Part shown: one piece after another, positions 23,369 through 34,481 of the stretch | Layout: each line of letters starts with the position of its first letter | Numbering within the stretch: position 1 is the first letter of the stretch | Assembly: GCA_018343915.1 (NCBI GenBank) | Contig: JABRWF010000004.1 | Coordinates: 3,410,001 to 3,474,000, forward strand | Direction: 5' to 3' | Source: Agroathelia rolfsii | Taxonomy: Eukaryota > Basidiomycota > Agaricomycetes > Amylocorticiales > Amylocorticiaceae | Length of the DNA: 64,000 nt | Translations under genes and position numbers: made by a program | Notes under the pieces: generated by a model | The model's database searches: none | What the model saw: only the letters and a program-made list of their open reading frames with translations | Told to the model about the DNA's origin: nothing

Positions 23369-23721
23369 TTTTAAAATTTAAAGGCGCATTCAAGGCATAT
23401 ATAGTCTAGGGGTATAGTCACAGGCGTAGATACTACATGAAAAATGAATCAGTAAGGGCATGCCATCATCATGTTGTTTGGATCTGGATTGAGGGGCTGT
23501 ACTAGTACCGGTGTCACGATTTGAGTTGAACTTAGAAGCGCTGATTAGACTTTCTCTGTATTGACTCTCCTATCGCGATAAGGCTAAAGACTGTAAATGC
23601 ATTTTCTTGTACTACATATGATATGAACACTGGATTATGAAGACTCGACGTTATGGCGCGAAGATATGAAAAAAAGAGTCTAGCGAGAAAAAGAAACACA
23701 GGGAAAGAAATCACAAACAGA

Positions 23722-26057
23722 TCATAAAAGGTCTACGAAACCCTGCAACTTCTTCGCCGTCTTCGGTGGGAATTTGAATGCAGTCAGCTTCTCGCCAAAC
23801 GTCTGCGTGATGCCCGCAATGCCCTCTTTGAGCGCTACATAAAATAGCACATATGCAATCAATAATCAAAGTAAAAAGAGAGATAAGTGAAGTGAAAAAG
23901 AACTGACCATCAGAGAGGGCGCCAACAATATCTTTCGCTTTACCAGCCTCCACTCTGATCATCTCACGCTCAGCGCCTTCCGCCGCACCGTCAACGAGGG
24001 CTTTCAGTTCCATCTCATAGGCCTCGATACCATCCAAGAAAGTGCAGAAGGCTTCCAAGATCCGAGGAATATCGCGCTGAACGACGCCGAATTTATCATC
24101 AGTCAGAGAGGCGCACGTCAGCCTGCTCAGAGCTACAGGAGTTATATTTTGTCCAGTCAGGTGAGTGACTTCTTTTGAAATTACAGAGAAACGCAGTACA
24201 CACCTTTGACATAAAGCACATCCAACTCCCGATTTGGCAACGCCATCTCCGCCTTCCTATCCATCCTCTCCCGCGTCCACCAGTGCAGGGCCTCATCGCC
24301 ACCCAGGGCCACCACCGCCCTGCGCACCCTCGGGCGACCCAACACGAATCGCACGAACCCACCCCAGCTGGTACACCAGCCACCGGAGAAAAACCCTTTG
24401 ACCTTTTCCGCCTCCCTCTTCATCTCCTGCTCGACCTTTCTTACCTGCTGCGGCACCACGACGTTGGCAGAGACGGATTTGAACAGGTCTGGTAAAGGAA
24501 TCTCGTCCACTGCGCCGGCGAGGTCGCCGTCCGAGCGCAAGACGTCCGAGATGCGGCTTCTGCCGGCGCTACCGTAGCCGTTGAGGGAGGAGGACAGGAT
24601 CGGTCTTTGAATCAGTTTCACGGGCGTGACGTTTTGAATCTCAGTGGGCACTGGTGTCGGCTGAGGGGCAGCGGCTGACGCAGTAGCAGGTAGAGGTGGA
24701 GGAGCACCCCGACGCTCGAACATCTTCCAATCCCTACCTAGATTGACCAGCGCAGAGCGCGAGAAGACGGCCCAGAGGCCGGGCGTGTATCGCTGTTCGT
24801 TGAAGATTACCGCCTGCGCTTCGGGAGACAGCTCGAGGAGCTCCGAAAGCGCAAAGTAATGCGTCAATGTGGGCGCGCTGGAATCAGACACGGCGGATAC
24901 GGCGAACAGGGCTGGGGAGGCGCTTTGCGAGAGGAGGGATACCGGCTGTTTTTTTTTTGGTATTGTGAGTCTTTTAAGTTGATAGTTTCCCTGGAAGAGA
25001 ATGTGAGCGGGACATACCTGAGGCACGGTGAGGTCGAATACTGTCTCAGCCCATTCCCAACAGGCGACGGTCATTACGCCGAGGAAATACGCTCTGCCAA
25101 GGACGCCAACGTTGCGGATGATCGCTGCCAGCCCGCCGCGGGCAATCATCTTGATGCCCAGCGTGGTAAAGATGGTCCGCAGGACTAGAGTAACGACAGC
25201 AGCTAACGGTATAGCCAACAGTGGCAGGACTAGGGCTGTCACAACTACTGAAACGATAGGCGATGGACGCTGCGAGGATGATGCGAAACGCAACAAGAGG
25301 CGATCTTGCAGGGAGAGTCTGAGCGTGAAAACCAAAGAGAGAGCGAGCTGAGAGATGGTGAGGACCAATGGTCGACCGTTGAGGTAATACGGATGCCGTC
25401 TATTGTGAGCAAGAAAGAAAGAAAGAAAGAAAGAAAAAAGTGGTTGGTGATCTGACGTGCTATATGATTCTTAAGCTGTGAAATAATAAGAAGTACCTGG
25501 ATCTAATGAAAGCACCCATGTTGACGCCGTTGTCAGAAAGCAAGGCGTACATCGCGGCTAGTGCAATGCCCGTAGAGGCATAGACGTAGAGAGCCCGACG
25601 AATGGACAGCTGAGCCAGGGCTTTTTGGAAGGTCTTTTGGGGCGAGGTCGCGATGCTTGGAGACACTACACGGCGGTCATCATCTGAGTGAAAACTGCAC
25701 TTTAACAAGCCCAAGACGAGAAGCAAACATACCTGTCAGCAGTGTTTTACGCATGACAATGACGGGCAGTGCTGCCACCGCCCAATGGACGATTGCTAAC
25801 AAAAACGTGCGGGGCCTGAACAAACTGGCTAGTGCATCCAGGAGACTGTATCCATCTGTACAGAGCACAACAGCAAAGATCCAGGAGAACAATGCAGAGT
25901 AAGGAAAGATCCTGTAGATGAGTCGGTGGCGGAGAACAGCCTTCAATGGTGGCTCGTAAGTTTGCGATGCGGGGGGCACTTGAGGTGAGGATCTGGATAG
26001 TATGGCGGTCGTGATTGCCCTCGTTGGCGTGGACGTGCTGGTGCGCAAAGCAGACAT
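23722..26057 (-). CDS. NDC1: Nucleoporin Ndc1 (membrane nucleoporin of the pore and spindle pole)
   Basis: A multi-pass protein that anchors nuclear pore complexes, and in fungi also helps insert the spindle pole body. Exons on the minus strand start at ATG 26057 (MSALRTSTSTPTRAI). They encode hydrophobic helices such as YSALFSWIFAVVLC, FLLAIVHWAVAALPVIV, ALYVYASTGIALAAMYALL, VVVTALVLPLLAIPLAAVVT and YFLGVMTVACWEW. The soluble C-terminal half begins after THYFALSELLELS and contains RYTPGLWAVFSRSALVN and EALHWWTRERMDRKAEMAL. The last exon ends in KTAKKLQGFVDLL and TGA at 23722-23724. Family identity is by overall pattern and these segments, without a database search. An AAAG microsatellite lies in one intron near 25410-25433. 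The 3' end is duplicated downstream as a pseudogene fragment. Confidence 0.75.
25410..25433. repeat. AAAG microsatellite in an NDC1 intron
   Basis: About five tandem GAAA/AAAG units within an intron between the second and third NDC1 coding blocks. Length polymorphism is likely. Confidence 0.8.
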
Positions 26058-26326
26058 TTTGTTGGCCACCGTGTGGTGGTGCACCAATGGGTGGTGGTAG
26101 TAGAGGTTTCTGCACAAGGAAGAATGAAGCTAGGCGCCTAAGCCCAACGCGGTCGGATGACGCGCGACGTAACATCCACGCGTCAGGCGCTTCAAGTTGG
26201 GCACAACACAAGAAATATACAGGAAATTCCGAATTATATACATGATAATAATAGTAATACAAATGTGAACATATTCCAAAAATCTAATTCCTGATCTCCT
26301 GTCCCACTATCGTTGTAACCAATGAT

Positions 26327-27202
26327 TCAGACCATCCATCCAGAAGAGCGGCGAATAGAACGCGACGAATATCGTTGGCAAGTGTCCAAGCATCCCAGCG
26401 AATGTATCGAGGGATCAAGCGAAGATGAGGCCTTGGTCGACACAGCGTTTTGTTCGATTGGGTCTGATAAGTTGACGGAGAGGTTCGAAAAAGGCTTGCG
26501 CGTAAAAGATTTGGCGAGGGATTTGTTCCTTTTCCCGGTAGGTCTAACGCTTGCGAATGAGTCAGAAGAGCTAAGCGGGTTTGAACTATAGTTCTCCTTA
26601 GAGCTAGACGAGACGGTGTGCAGAGTGGGAATCGTGAAGACCTTCGAGGGGCGTTGTCGGTGTCTCGGAGCAGGAGTGTGCTTGTTCAGGCGTGAATTGC
26701 TGGAAAGCAGTGATAGAGATGCAGATGGGGTTTGGAGGTCGAGGTATCCAGCAGAATCATCCATGAAGTGGTACAAGATCTCTAGCTGTTGCTGGTGGTG
26801 CTGATCTTGATCAATAAGACGAGCTTGGAGAGCCCTGACGCGTTCTTTCAGCTGATGACAATCATCGCAAGGCAGCAAATCCGAAGAGAGTGATAGGGCC
26901 TTGCCGAGCGATTTCTCGTGTTTATCCCAAAGAGAAGAAGAGTGACACGCATGAGTAGACGCAATACTATGTTCACGAAGGTTGGAAGAGCTGAGAACGA
27001 GATCATGATTCGAAGGGGCCTCGAGAGCTCTTTTGAGATCATCAACCTGCTGGGCATAGAGATCGCGTTCATGTTCGAGATCTTTGACACGCTCAAGGGC
27101 ATCAACAAGGGCTGTGTGGATCGACTGTAGACGGGAGACAGTGTGCGTATCGTCAAACGTAGGTTGTAGCAGCCGGCGAGCAAAAGTCTTGGATGCAGGC
27201 AT
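26327..27202 (-). CDS. Hypothetical protein with N-terminal coiled coil (291 residues)
   Basis: A single-exon protein I do not recognise. Residues about 20-60 (VSRLQSIHTALVDALERVKD and following) form a likely coiled coil, and a second heptad-like stretch lies at about 115-150 (LKERVRALQARLIDQDQHHQ). Between them is CDDCH, a small Cys/His cluster. The C-terminal half is basic, Ser-rich and probably disordered, with SLAKSFTRKPFSNLS. Its start codon is 618 bases from that of the next gene, on the opposite strand, so the two may share a promoter. A cytoskeletal or scaffolding role is possible but unsupported. Confidence 0.65.
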   Translation of the reverse strand: MPASKTFARRLLQPTFDDTHTVSRLQSIHTALVDALERVKDLEHERDLYAQQVDDLKRALEAPSNHDLVLSSSNLREHSIASTHACHSSSLWDKHEKSLGKALSLSSDLLPCDDCHQLKERVRALQARLIDQDQHHQQQLEILYHFMDDSAGYLDLQTPSASLSLLSSNSRLNKHTPAPRHRQRPSKVFTIPTLHTVSSSSKENYSSNPLSSSDSFASVRPTGKRNKSLAKSFTRKPFSNLSVNLSDPIEQNAVSTKASSSLDPSIHSLGCLDTCQRYSSRSIRRSSGWMV

Positions 27203-27820
27203 GGTAATAACGAGCGTGCTAATGGTATGGTAGGGTGGGTGCAGTGGTTGCAGATAGAGTAAGAGAAGAAGTGCTATGTGATTACCAGTGGTATGGAATG
27301 CTTTCCAAATCGAGAAAGTGGTAGGCAGTAAGTATTGTTTTCGTTTCCCCTTTCGATTACAGGACCAAGCAAGTCACGGTAGTATTAAGACTTGTTAATA
27401 GTAGTAATACAATACCAACTGAATACAGCTACAGGATTTTACAGCTAGACCGTTTCGTGGTCAAGGTCTTATTACAGCATGCATTTACCGGTATCGGCAG
27501 AGAAGGTATCCTTTGTGAAATCATAGAAGTTGCAGGCGTGTACCCTGATTTTATTACACTTCTTTGTTGACTTTTCACAGCGAAGCGAGGTGGTACAAGT
27601 ATAGACAGGGTTGAGCTGAGCAACTTGAAGGGAAGCAACGGACGCATACTGAAACTCGCTGTGAACAACAACCGCGCCGTGTGAGCCCAAGGGACGCCTT
27701 CTCTCTCCCTCTCTCTCCTCTGCCACACTCTCTCCTGTGGTTAGAAAATGCTTCATTGACGGCGGGCTGCCTCAAACCCCTCTCCAGATCTCCTTCTAAT
27801 CATCCTGGGCTCTCTGCACC
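27203..27820. promoter_or_regulatory. Divergent promoter region between two coiled-coil genes
   Basis: A 618-base gap between two oppositely directed ATGs. A CT-rich tract (CTCTCTCCCTCTCTCTCCTC and similar) lies at about 27700-27730, roughly 90-120 bases before the plus-strand ATG. Such pyrimidine tracts are common before fungal transcription starts. No clear TATA box is seen. Confidence 0.45.
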
Positions 27821-30800
27821 ATGGCTGACTCGCGGAAATACACTCAAATCCCAAAGATCATCACCCCCCGACCTTCTCTGCCCAGTCCTCTTCACTCCCG
27901 CAAGACATCCTCCAGTGGCCAGGAGAGCCCGTCACCGAAATCATCAGGCAATGACTCCACGGGGTCCTCAATTCCTTCCTTCCGCACGCTGAAAAATCTG
28001 CTCGTGTTCAATAAGTCTCAATCCGATGGTGGCTCGCCAAAGGGCACATTCTCTCTCGGTGCTGTACGGAAATCTCTGGCAGGCGAAAGGAAAGCGTCCA
28101 GCTCTTCACTGGATCAGAAAGAATACGACGACCCAAATGTCGCAGACATAATCATAGGTATGTAGCCAGAGCACTGGTATGGATTCTGTGCAATTGCCTT
28201 ATTTATACGTCTGGGCAATCTACAGGCCCACTGTCTTCGCCTATGCACCAAGACCTCTCAACAATACTAGAATCGGATACCTCTGCTCTATCAAGGCATA
28301 GAACGGGCCATGATGACTCTCAAGACGATATTCGACTGCAGCTTCCTCTCACTTCTCGGTCACATCCTCTTAGTGGACGACAATCCCCCGAATCTGCAGC
28401 TAGCTCTCAACTAGATCTGTCAACAACCAAGTTGGGCGAGGAAGTGCGCAACGCAATGACAAGCAAGACAGTGGGATGGTCGTCAGACGTTATTCTAGAT
28501 GAACTGAGCAAGGAGAGCACTAGGGTTATAGATATTGAGCCGCTGAACCCCGATGTTGCTAACCTTCTTGGTCCTTCCCACCGCTTACTTGCCCGATCCC
28601 AGTCGTCTTCCCCCATCCGCGAATCCCCATTTGACGCCTTTAACGTGGGGGCCCAATCATCCCCTACCCGCCCTCGAGCACACCGACGGATCCCCACGCT
28701 CTCTTCACTGCCCAAAGGCCCACAACCAGGCTCGGGCATACCGACGACACACAACAGCTCGCCCACCTCACGCACATCATTCGACCAACGCGACAGGGAC
28801 CGTTTCACTCCCCGGCGCAACCTCCAATTTGGTCCATCGCCATCCAACTCATCAACATCGACATCAACAACACAAGCGGCCAAAGACAGGCTATACTCCC
28901 CCGCCTCGCGCTTTGCAACCCCTTCAACGACTCGACTACCCAGCAACCGCAACTACCCCTTCAGCGACTCCGAAACGACTACACCGTCCTCCTCCGGCCG
29001 TCCATCGACGCGCTTAAGCTCCGACATCCCCGTATCATCCTCCTCCTCCTCAAGACCTGGCTCTGCCGCCATGCGCGAGCATCCAAGCAGAAACCGGAGT
29101 ATGAGTGCCTCCGAATCCTCCACCACCTCGGGACCTGTCCCTTCGCGCCAGTACTTGGGCTCAGGCTCGGGTACAATTCGCCCCGCACTGCGCAACCCAC
29201 CATTGAACCGGAGCACGTCCGCATCGCATCATCCCGTCGTAGGCCAAATTGGCCCCAGTGCCTCGCGCGCGTTAGCTGCTGCCGGAATATTCTCCGAAGG
29301 CGGCAGCGTCAACGGAGGAGGTCGAGACTCCCGCGCATATTCACGGCTAAGCGACGACATCCGAAGCAGCGGTAGCGGCGGCCCCCTATCGCGCCTGAGC
29401 GACCACACGCGCAGTAGCAGCATCGACCGGCCTTCGTCGGGCATGCGGAGCACGATCAGCACTACTACAAATACATATTATCCACCGTTGTATGCCACAC
29501 CCTCGCGGAGTAGCGTCAGCGGCGAGACGGAGGCATCTTCCTCTTACCGTGGTGGCATACCGCGCTCCTCGTCAAGACCGGGGCGCAACCGAAGCCTCTC
29601 ACAAACACTCACCATGTCCGAACTTGGCGTGCTCTCCAGTTCTACTGCTGGTAGTAATAGTAGCAGCGGCAGGTACGGGCACGGGCCCGGCTCGATAGCA
29701 ACAACGGCAACCTCCCGCACGGGCTCGTCCTTGTCCGTATCGATACCGAGGCATCGACCGCGCAACAGCGGCAGCGGCGGAGGAGGCAGCAGTTCCGCGC
29801 GCGGGGGAAGTCCCTCGGGCGGACGACCGTCGCCGTCGCCGTACTATCCCTACCCGCGCACGGCATCCTCCTCGGCGGCATCACGGTCCAGCCCGACCTT
29901 CACCGGCTCCACCTCGACGGCGACGACGATGACGAGCAGCATGACGAGCAGCAGCAGCACGACGGCGACGACGTCCGCGTCCGCCGCGTCTTCAGCGATC
30001 ATGGCGATGCGGGAGAGGCACGAGCTGGAGATGGAGGCACTGCTCTCGGCTCTGAGCGATTCGCAGCGGACGAGCAAGGTGCTGCGGGAGGAGAACAACG
30101 GGTTGCGGGATAAGGTGATCGTGCTCGAGGAAGAGGTGAATGAGGTGCGCGGGGAGAATGAGGAGTTCCGCGCCGCGCTGATGGATGCGGAGGGGGTACG
30201 GGAGGAGAATGAGGAGCTGCGCGAGCGGATTGCGCAGTTGGAGATGAGGTTGGCGGAGGCGATGGAGTATGTGGGCCGCTTGCGTGAGGATGTGGATCGG
30301 ACGAGGGCGATTTCACGCAAGTATATGCGTCAAGTGGCGGTTTCGCCGCTCGCGAAGAACATGATTGTTGCGGAGGATGATGACGACGATGACGACGAAG
30401 CAGTAGGGCTTGAGCCTTTACCTTCGGCATCGACGATTCGTTTCCAGCTACCTCCACCACAAGAGCCCAGCGTGCTGGTGGAAAAAGACGATGACGATAT
30501 TAAAGACCCATCAGTTCGTAGATCGCGCAAGTCTCCTAGTCTGTCGTCGGCAGAATTCCCGAATATGCCGAGCAATATGTCCATGCTACTCCATGACCCG
30601 GGGGAGTCCCAACTCGAGCGCGGCTCTTTCATGTCTCGGGACGACGATGACCACAATGACATGATGGACGACGACGTCTACCACGAGGACCACCACTGGG
30701 ATGACCACGCTCTTCGCTCACCATCACCCACCCTCATGCTTGGGTCCGCCGCCTACCACCACCATCATCGCCTACACTCGCGCCAGACATCCTCCGGCAA

Positions 30801-30984
30801 CCTCTCGCAGAGCACAGAGAACCTATCGATGCTGACGGAAAATCTCCCCGACTCGCCACACAGTCTTGAGCTGCGGCCCGAGCACGAGATGCATCTCGAG
30901 GAAATGCCGAGCCAGTTGGATTTGCACCTGCAGCCGGAGCATGAACTTTTTCCCCAGCTTATTATCGGTGCTGATCATCGATGA
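27821..30984 (+). CDS. Large Ser-rich coiled-coil protein (about 1,031 residues), unknown function
   Basis: Two exons: 27821-28157 and 28226-30984, with one GT-AG intron. The N-terminal three-fifths is a long disordered region rich in Ser, Thr, Pro and Arg. A clear coiled coil follows at about residues 700-815: it begins MAMRERHELEMEALLSAL, includes LREENNGLRDKVIVLEEEVN, and ends in REDVDRTRAISRKYMRQ. After it come an acidic patch (EDDDDDDDEA), a His-rich stretch near 30750-30770, and an acidic tail. This layout resembles polarity, septin-associated or spindle adaptor proteins, but no domain signature is present. ATG 27821 (MADSRKYTQIPKII) is preceded by stops in frame. Codon use in the Ser-rich part is GC-rich compared with the neighbours. 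Confidence 0.8.
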
Positions 30985-31755
30985 TTATATTTTTTCGTGA
31001 TTATTTCTCATTCTCGTCTTTTTTCTTTCACTCTTTGTGATTAATTGTATATATACCCCTTTTTGCTATTGGACTGGTCCAGAATCTCGGTTTCTTTCTC
31101 TTACTTTATTCACTCTTTTACCACACCGACGTTCTTTTCTAATATGTCTGTCTCCTCCATCCGCACCGCCTATCATCGCATGCCGCTCTTTTTATTTCCA
31201 TTCTCTTCGTTCTCTCATGCTTTGCTTTTGCTTTCGCTATTGGACTCCGCCTTTTTTTTTTTGTCCTCCTCCCCTTTCCCTTCGATTATTTCCTTTTCTT
31301 GTAAATTCTTGACAAACTTTCTAGATATTGGGGCATTTACACTTGCGCGTATACACATTTCTTGTTCTTTTTCTTCTTGCTACGCGCACTTAAACTTCGC
31401 AACTATTTCTTGCTCCTTTTTACCCCCCCCCCTTTTTTTTGGCATTTTTTTGGCATCCTTTTTGATGATGACTTGGAACCTACAAACGACCCCGCGATAT
31501 ATCGAATATCTTCCTCTTCCCACCCATACACCCACCCACTTTCTCACTCAGCTCAGCGCGCGTGTTAGATAATTTGTGGTAATTGACCCCTTCTGATGTA
31601 TAGTAGTAATGAAACATGATTAGGTTATTGTTAGCTTTCTTTTTTTCTTGGCGTGTGCGATAGTCACTGTCATGCAGTGCTTTTGTTTTCGTATTGTGGG
31701 AAGTTGCCGTTTCTTGGGCTCATCCCGACGAGATCCTTTCCGCTAATGTGCCACA
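30985..31755. other. 3' flank of the coiled-coil gene, no gene seen
   Basis: Pyrimidine-rich sequence directly after the stop, probably 3' untranslated. Open frames here are T/C-run artefacts with Phe/Ser-rich translations and no motif. Confidence 0.5.
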
Positions 31756-32436
31756 TATACTCGCAGTTCACAAAAGTTTCCGTGAATGTATATTTTGCAT
31801 ATTTCGGTCACTTCCATACCATTCCGCCTCAAGTAAAAATTCATGAGAGACCTTTAATACATTTTCTAGCCGCCTGCATTATCAACTTTTGGAAAAGTCG
31901 GTAATTTGGCTGCAAAGGTGTGCAGGGTGCATATAATATATGCTCAGAGTCAGCAACACAAGAGCAATTTTATTTTGAAATAAAACTATTTTTCCTTAGA
32001 CATATACAGTGATTATATGCTATAGAAAAAATATCATGAGCAAAGAAAAGATTGGTGAAGCTGTAGAAAATCCGGTAGTCAAGAATTTTGAGTATCTTGC
32101 AGTATTCCCACTAAACAACACAATACATTCTCGACTTCCGGATTTTTTTTTTTGCTCATGGTGTTTTTTATATAGCATATACTCACTGTATATGCCTTAG
32201 GAAAAATAATTTTGTTTCAAAATAAAATTACCGTTGTGGTGCTGACTATAAGCATATATGCACCCTATATACCTTTACAGCCAAATTACCGACTTTCCGA
32301 AAAGTTGATAATACAGGCGGCTAGAAAATGTAGTAAAGGTCTTTCACGATTTTTTATTTGAAGCGAAACGGTATGGAAGTGACTGAAATATGCAAAATAT
32401 ATACATTCACGGAAACTTTTGCGGACTGCGAATATA
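31756..32436. mobile_element. Fold-back (long inverted repeat) element, MITE-like
   Basis: Two inverted arms of about 300-330 bases (about 31756-32085 and 32133-32436) flank a loop of about 45 bases. Outer ends read TATACTCGCAG and, in reverse complement, TATATTCGCAG. Shared inner blocks include AAAAGTTTCCGTGAATGTAT, CATTTTCTAGCCGCCTG and GTCGGTAATTTGGCTG. The arms carry scattered mismatches plus one gap of about 20 bases, so the copy is not brand new. No transposase is encoded. The TA at each end suggests a Tc1/mariner-type target, but a clear target duplication is not proven. Confidence 0.72.
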
Positions 32437-32809
32437 CAGGGGCCGCCACTGCAGTGCCCGAGCACATCAAGAGTTTAGACGTCATCAGGAAGAGATTAGC
32501 GATAGGACTTATAGGCTAGCGATTGCGTATATGCGGTATATATGCCCCTTAGCCTGGCTCGTGCCAACAATTCATGATTGTCCTTCTCGGAATTGCGACG
32601 GTATTATTATCAATCAATATTTTTCCAGAGAATTCACTGGACACGATGAAGTTTGATATGAAGATAGCTTGAAGTTATTAGGTATGTGCGCTGGTTTTAG
32701 GCTCATGGATTCTTTGGCCAGACTGCCGGTGTAGCAAGGGTGATAACATTATATTCGCGGACAAGTACAGCTACATACGGGTTTCGAAATACCAAGAACG
32801 CAAGAGACC

Positions 32810-34481
32810 TCATAAATTCTTTGCTAGAGGAGTAATCTGCGGGAGTCCGGGATAGAATGTTTCAGGGATGGTGGGGATCGGGATCGAAACATTAGTGGCG
32901 AAGCCACTGGCGAGGTTACCACTCATGGTAGGTGGCGTGGTATATTTGGCCGGCTTTGTGTAGGATGTGTATGTGACAGCATATGACTTTGTCCCGCTGG
33001 CTTTGAGGCATGCGCCGGTACCATAAGCAGACTCGCACTCGTACTGCCCAACATTGTCTTCAGCCCAAATATTCACGTTCTCAAGAGTGATATCAGTGCA
33101 TGGTTCTTCGTCGGCGCAATTAAACCTATATGCTGCACGCTTTTCGCCATCTTGGATGATACCATCCCAATTCTAACGACGCGCATATGATAAGCCTAGG
33201 TCTAGACTAGAGAGCGAGGTACAATACCTTGAACGTCATGTTGCTCAGCTTCACACCGGCACCATCACCAGCGGTTCCCCAGTACTCGTTGAGAACCAAA
33301 CCGTATGCACTTCCAATACTAGTGAAGTTTTCAAAGAGGCAGTTTTTGACATAGCCGGAGCCGCCGTTGGTTTTGAGATAGTAAATTCCGTCACAGCCAT
33401 TGGAATAGACATTACGATAGATGATATTCTCAATTGCGGTGCCCTTGCCCAGTGAACCCATTGCGCAACCACCAGACTGGTTGCACCAGATTCGTTCGAT
33501 CAGGAAGTTTGAAGAAGGATCCTTGACGGTAACGCATTCATCTCTGTTTGTCACCTCAACATCATGGACCCAGTGATTGTTACCTAGAGATGGGTTATTT
33601 GTCTGGTGTAGTATAGTATACACAAGATAGATAATAAACTAACCGGAAATATCTATTCCATCAGAGGCACCAATATCCGCACCACGGATAACCAAGTTGT
33701 ATATTTCTGCGTTGCTTCCTCCATCGACGATGAGATGATACTCGGGTGCTTGAATCATGCATGAGAAACGTAACATAGACATAGGGTGTGCCGCTTACAG
33801 TTAACAAGGGCGAAGTCATGGAATGACCAATTAGTCGAGTTGACGATACGAACCAACCTTGGTCTAGTATGATTTAATTGATCGAGGTTAGTCAGCACCT
33901 AATATTGATACGATGTAACAGACTCCTCACCCATCGTTCCGACATTCATATCCGTTTCCTTGAATGGCACCAGCGCTGTTGGAAGAGAAAAACTCAAAGT
34001 CATTGGCGTCATCAATCCAGAACATATGTCCATGGGTAGCACCTGAGTTAAACAATCATTCATGCCCCAATTTGGTGCTCAGAAGTCATCAACTTACTTG
34101 TCCTAGTAAGGATACCATCGATTCGCAATGCTCAATGAGTTCCACCTGATAAGGTAACCCATGTAGCCATATCATAATTGCCTTTAGGGATATATAATGT
34201 CGAAGCTGAATGCTTGAGCACGCAATTCGTGAAAGCACTCGAAATAGCGGGCCCGATATCCTGTTAACAATATCTGAGTTTCTGGTAATTCTCTTGAAAA
34301 TATTAGAACGTACCGTCGAGCCAACGGAGCCGCCGTAGTCTAGTACGCTGCATACGTTCGCTTCCTTTGACTTTGTGCTCGTAGTGGGCCCAACATCGCC
34401 ACTGAATTGACCCGCTACGAGTGAAGCAAATAGGGATATGCATAGGTAGGGAAAAAAAACCATTGTATGCAGTAGTAGCAT
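32810..34481 (-). CDS. Secreted rhamnogalacturonase (GH28)
   Basis: An extracellular rhamnogalacturonan hydrolase that cuts between galacturonic acid and rhamnose in the pectin backbone. It starts MLLLHTMVFFPYLCISLFAS, a signal peptide ending near VAGQ; a second ATG at 34463 is an equally good start. The parallel beta-helix shows SVLDYGGSVGS, GNGYECRNDGPRLVRI, SDGIDISGNNHWVHDV, RDECVTVKDPSSN, GGCAMGSLG and YYLKTNGGSG, as in rhamnogalacturonase A/B rather than polygalacturonases (which carry GHG). The C-terminus ends SIPIPTIPETFYPGLPQI, also typical of the subfamily. About seven short introns; the last exon is 32810-33172. All catalytic-region segments are present, so the gene looks functional. 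It opens the carbohydrate-active island. Confidence 0.88.

Noticed and set aside
28407..30662. Minus-strand frames of up to 181 codons opposite the Ser-rich gene
   Set aside because: Antisense shadows of a GC-rich, Ser-biased exon; the plus-strand frame is 913 codons long and contains a clear coiled coil.
31674..32458. GCAGTGC direct repeat as the target duplication of the fold-back element
   Set aside because: The copies lie well outside the aligned inverted arms and are not symmetric with them, so chance is more likely.
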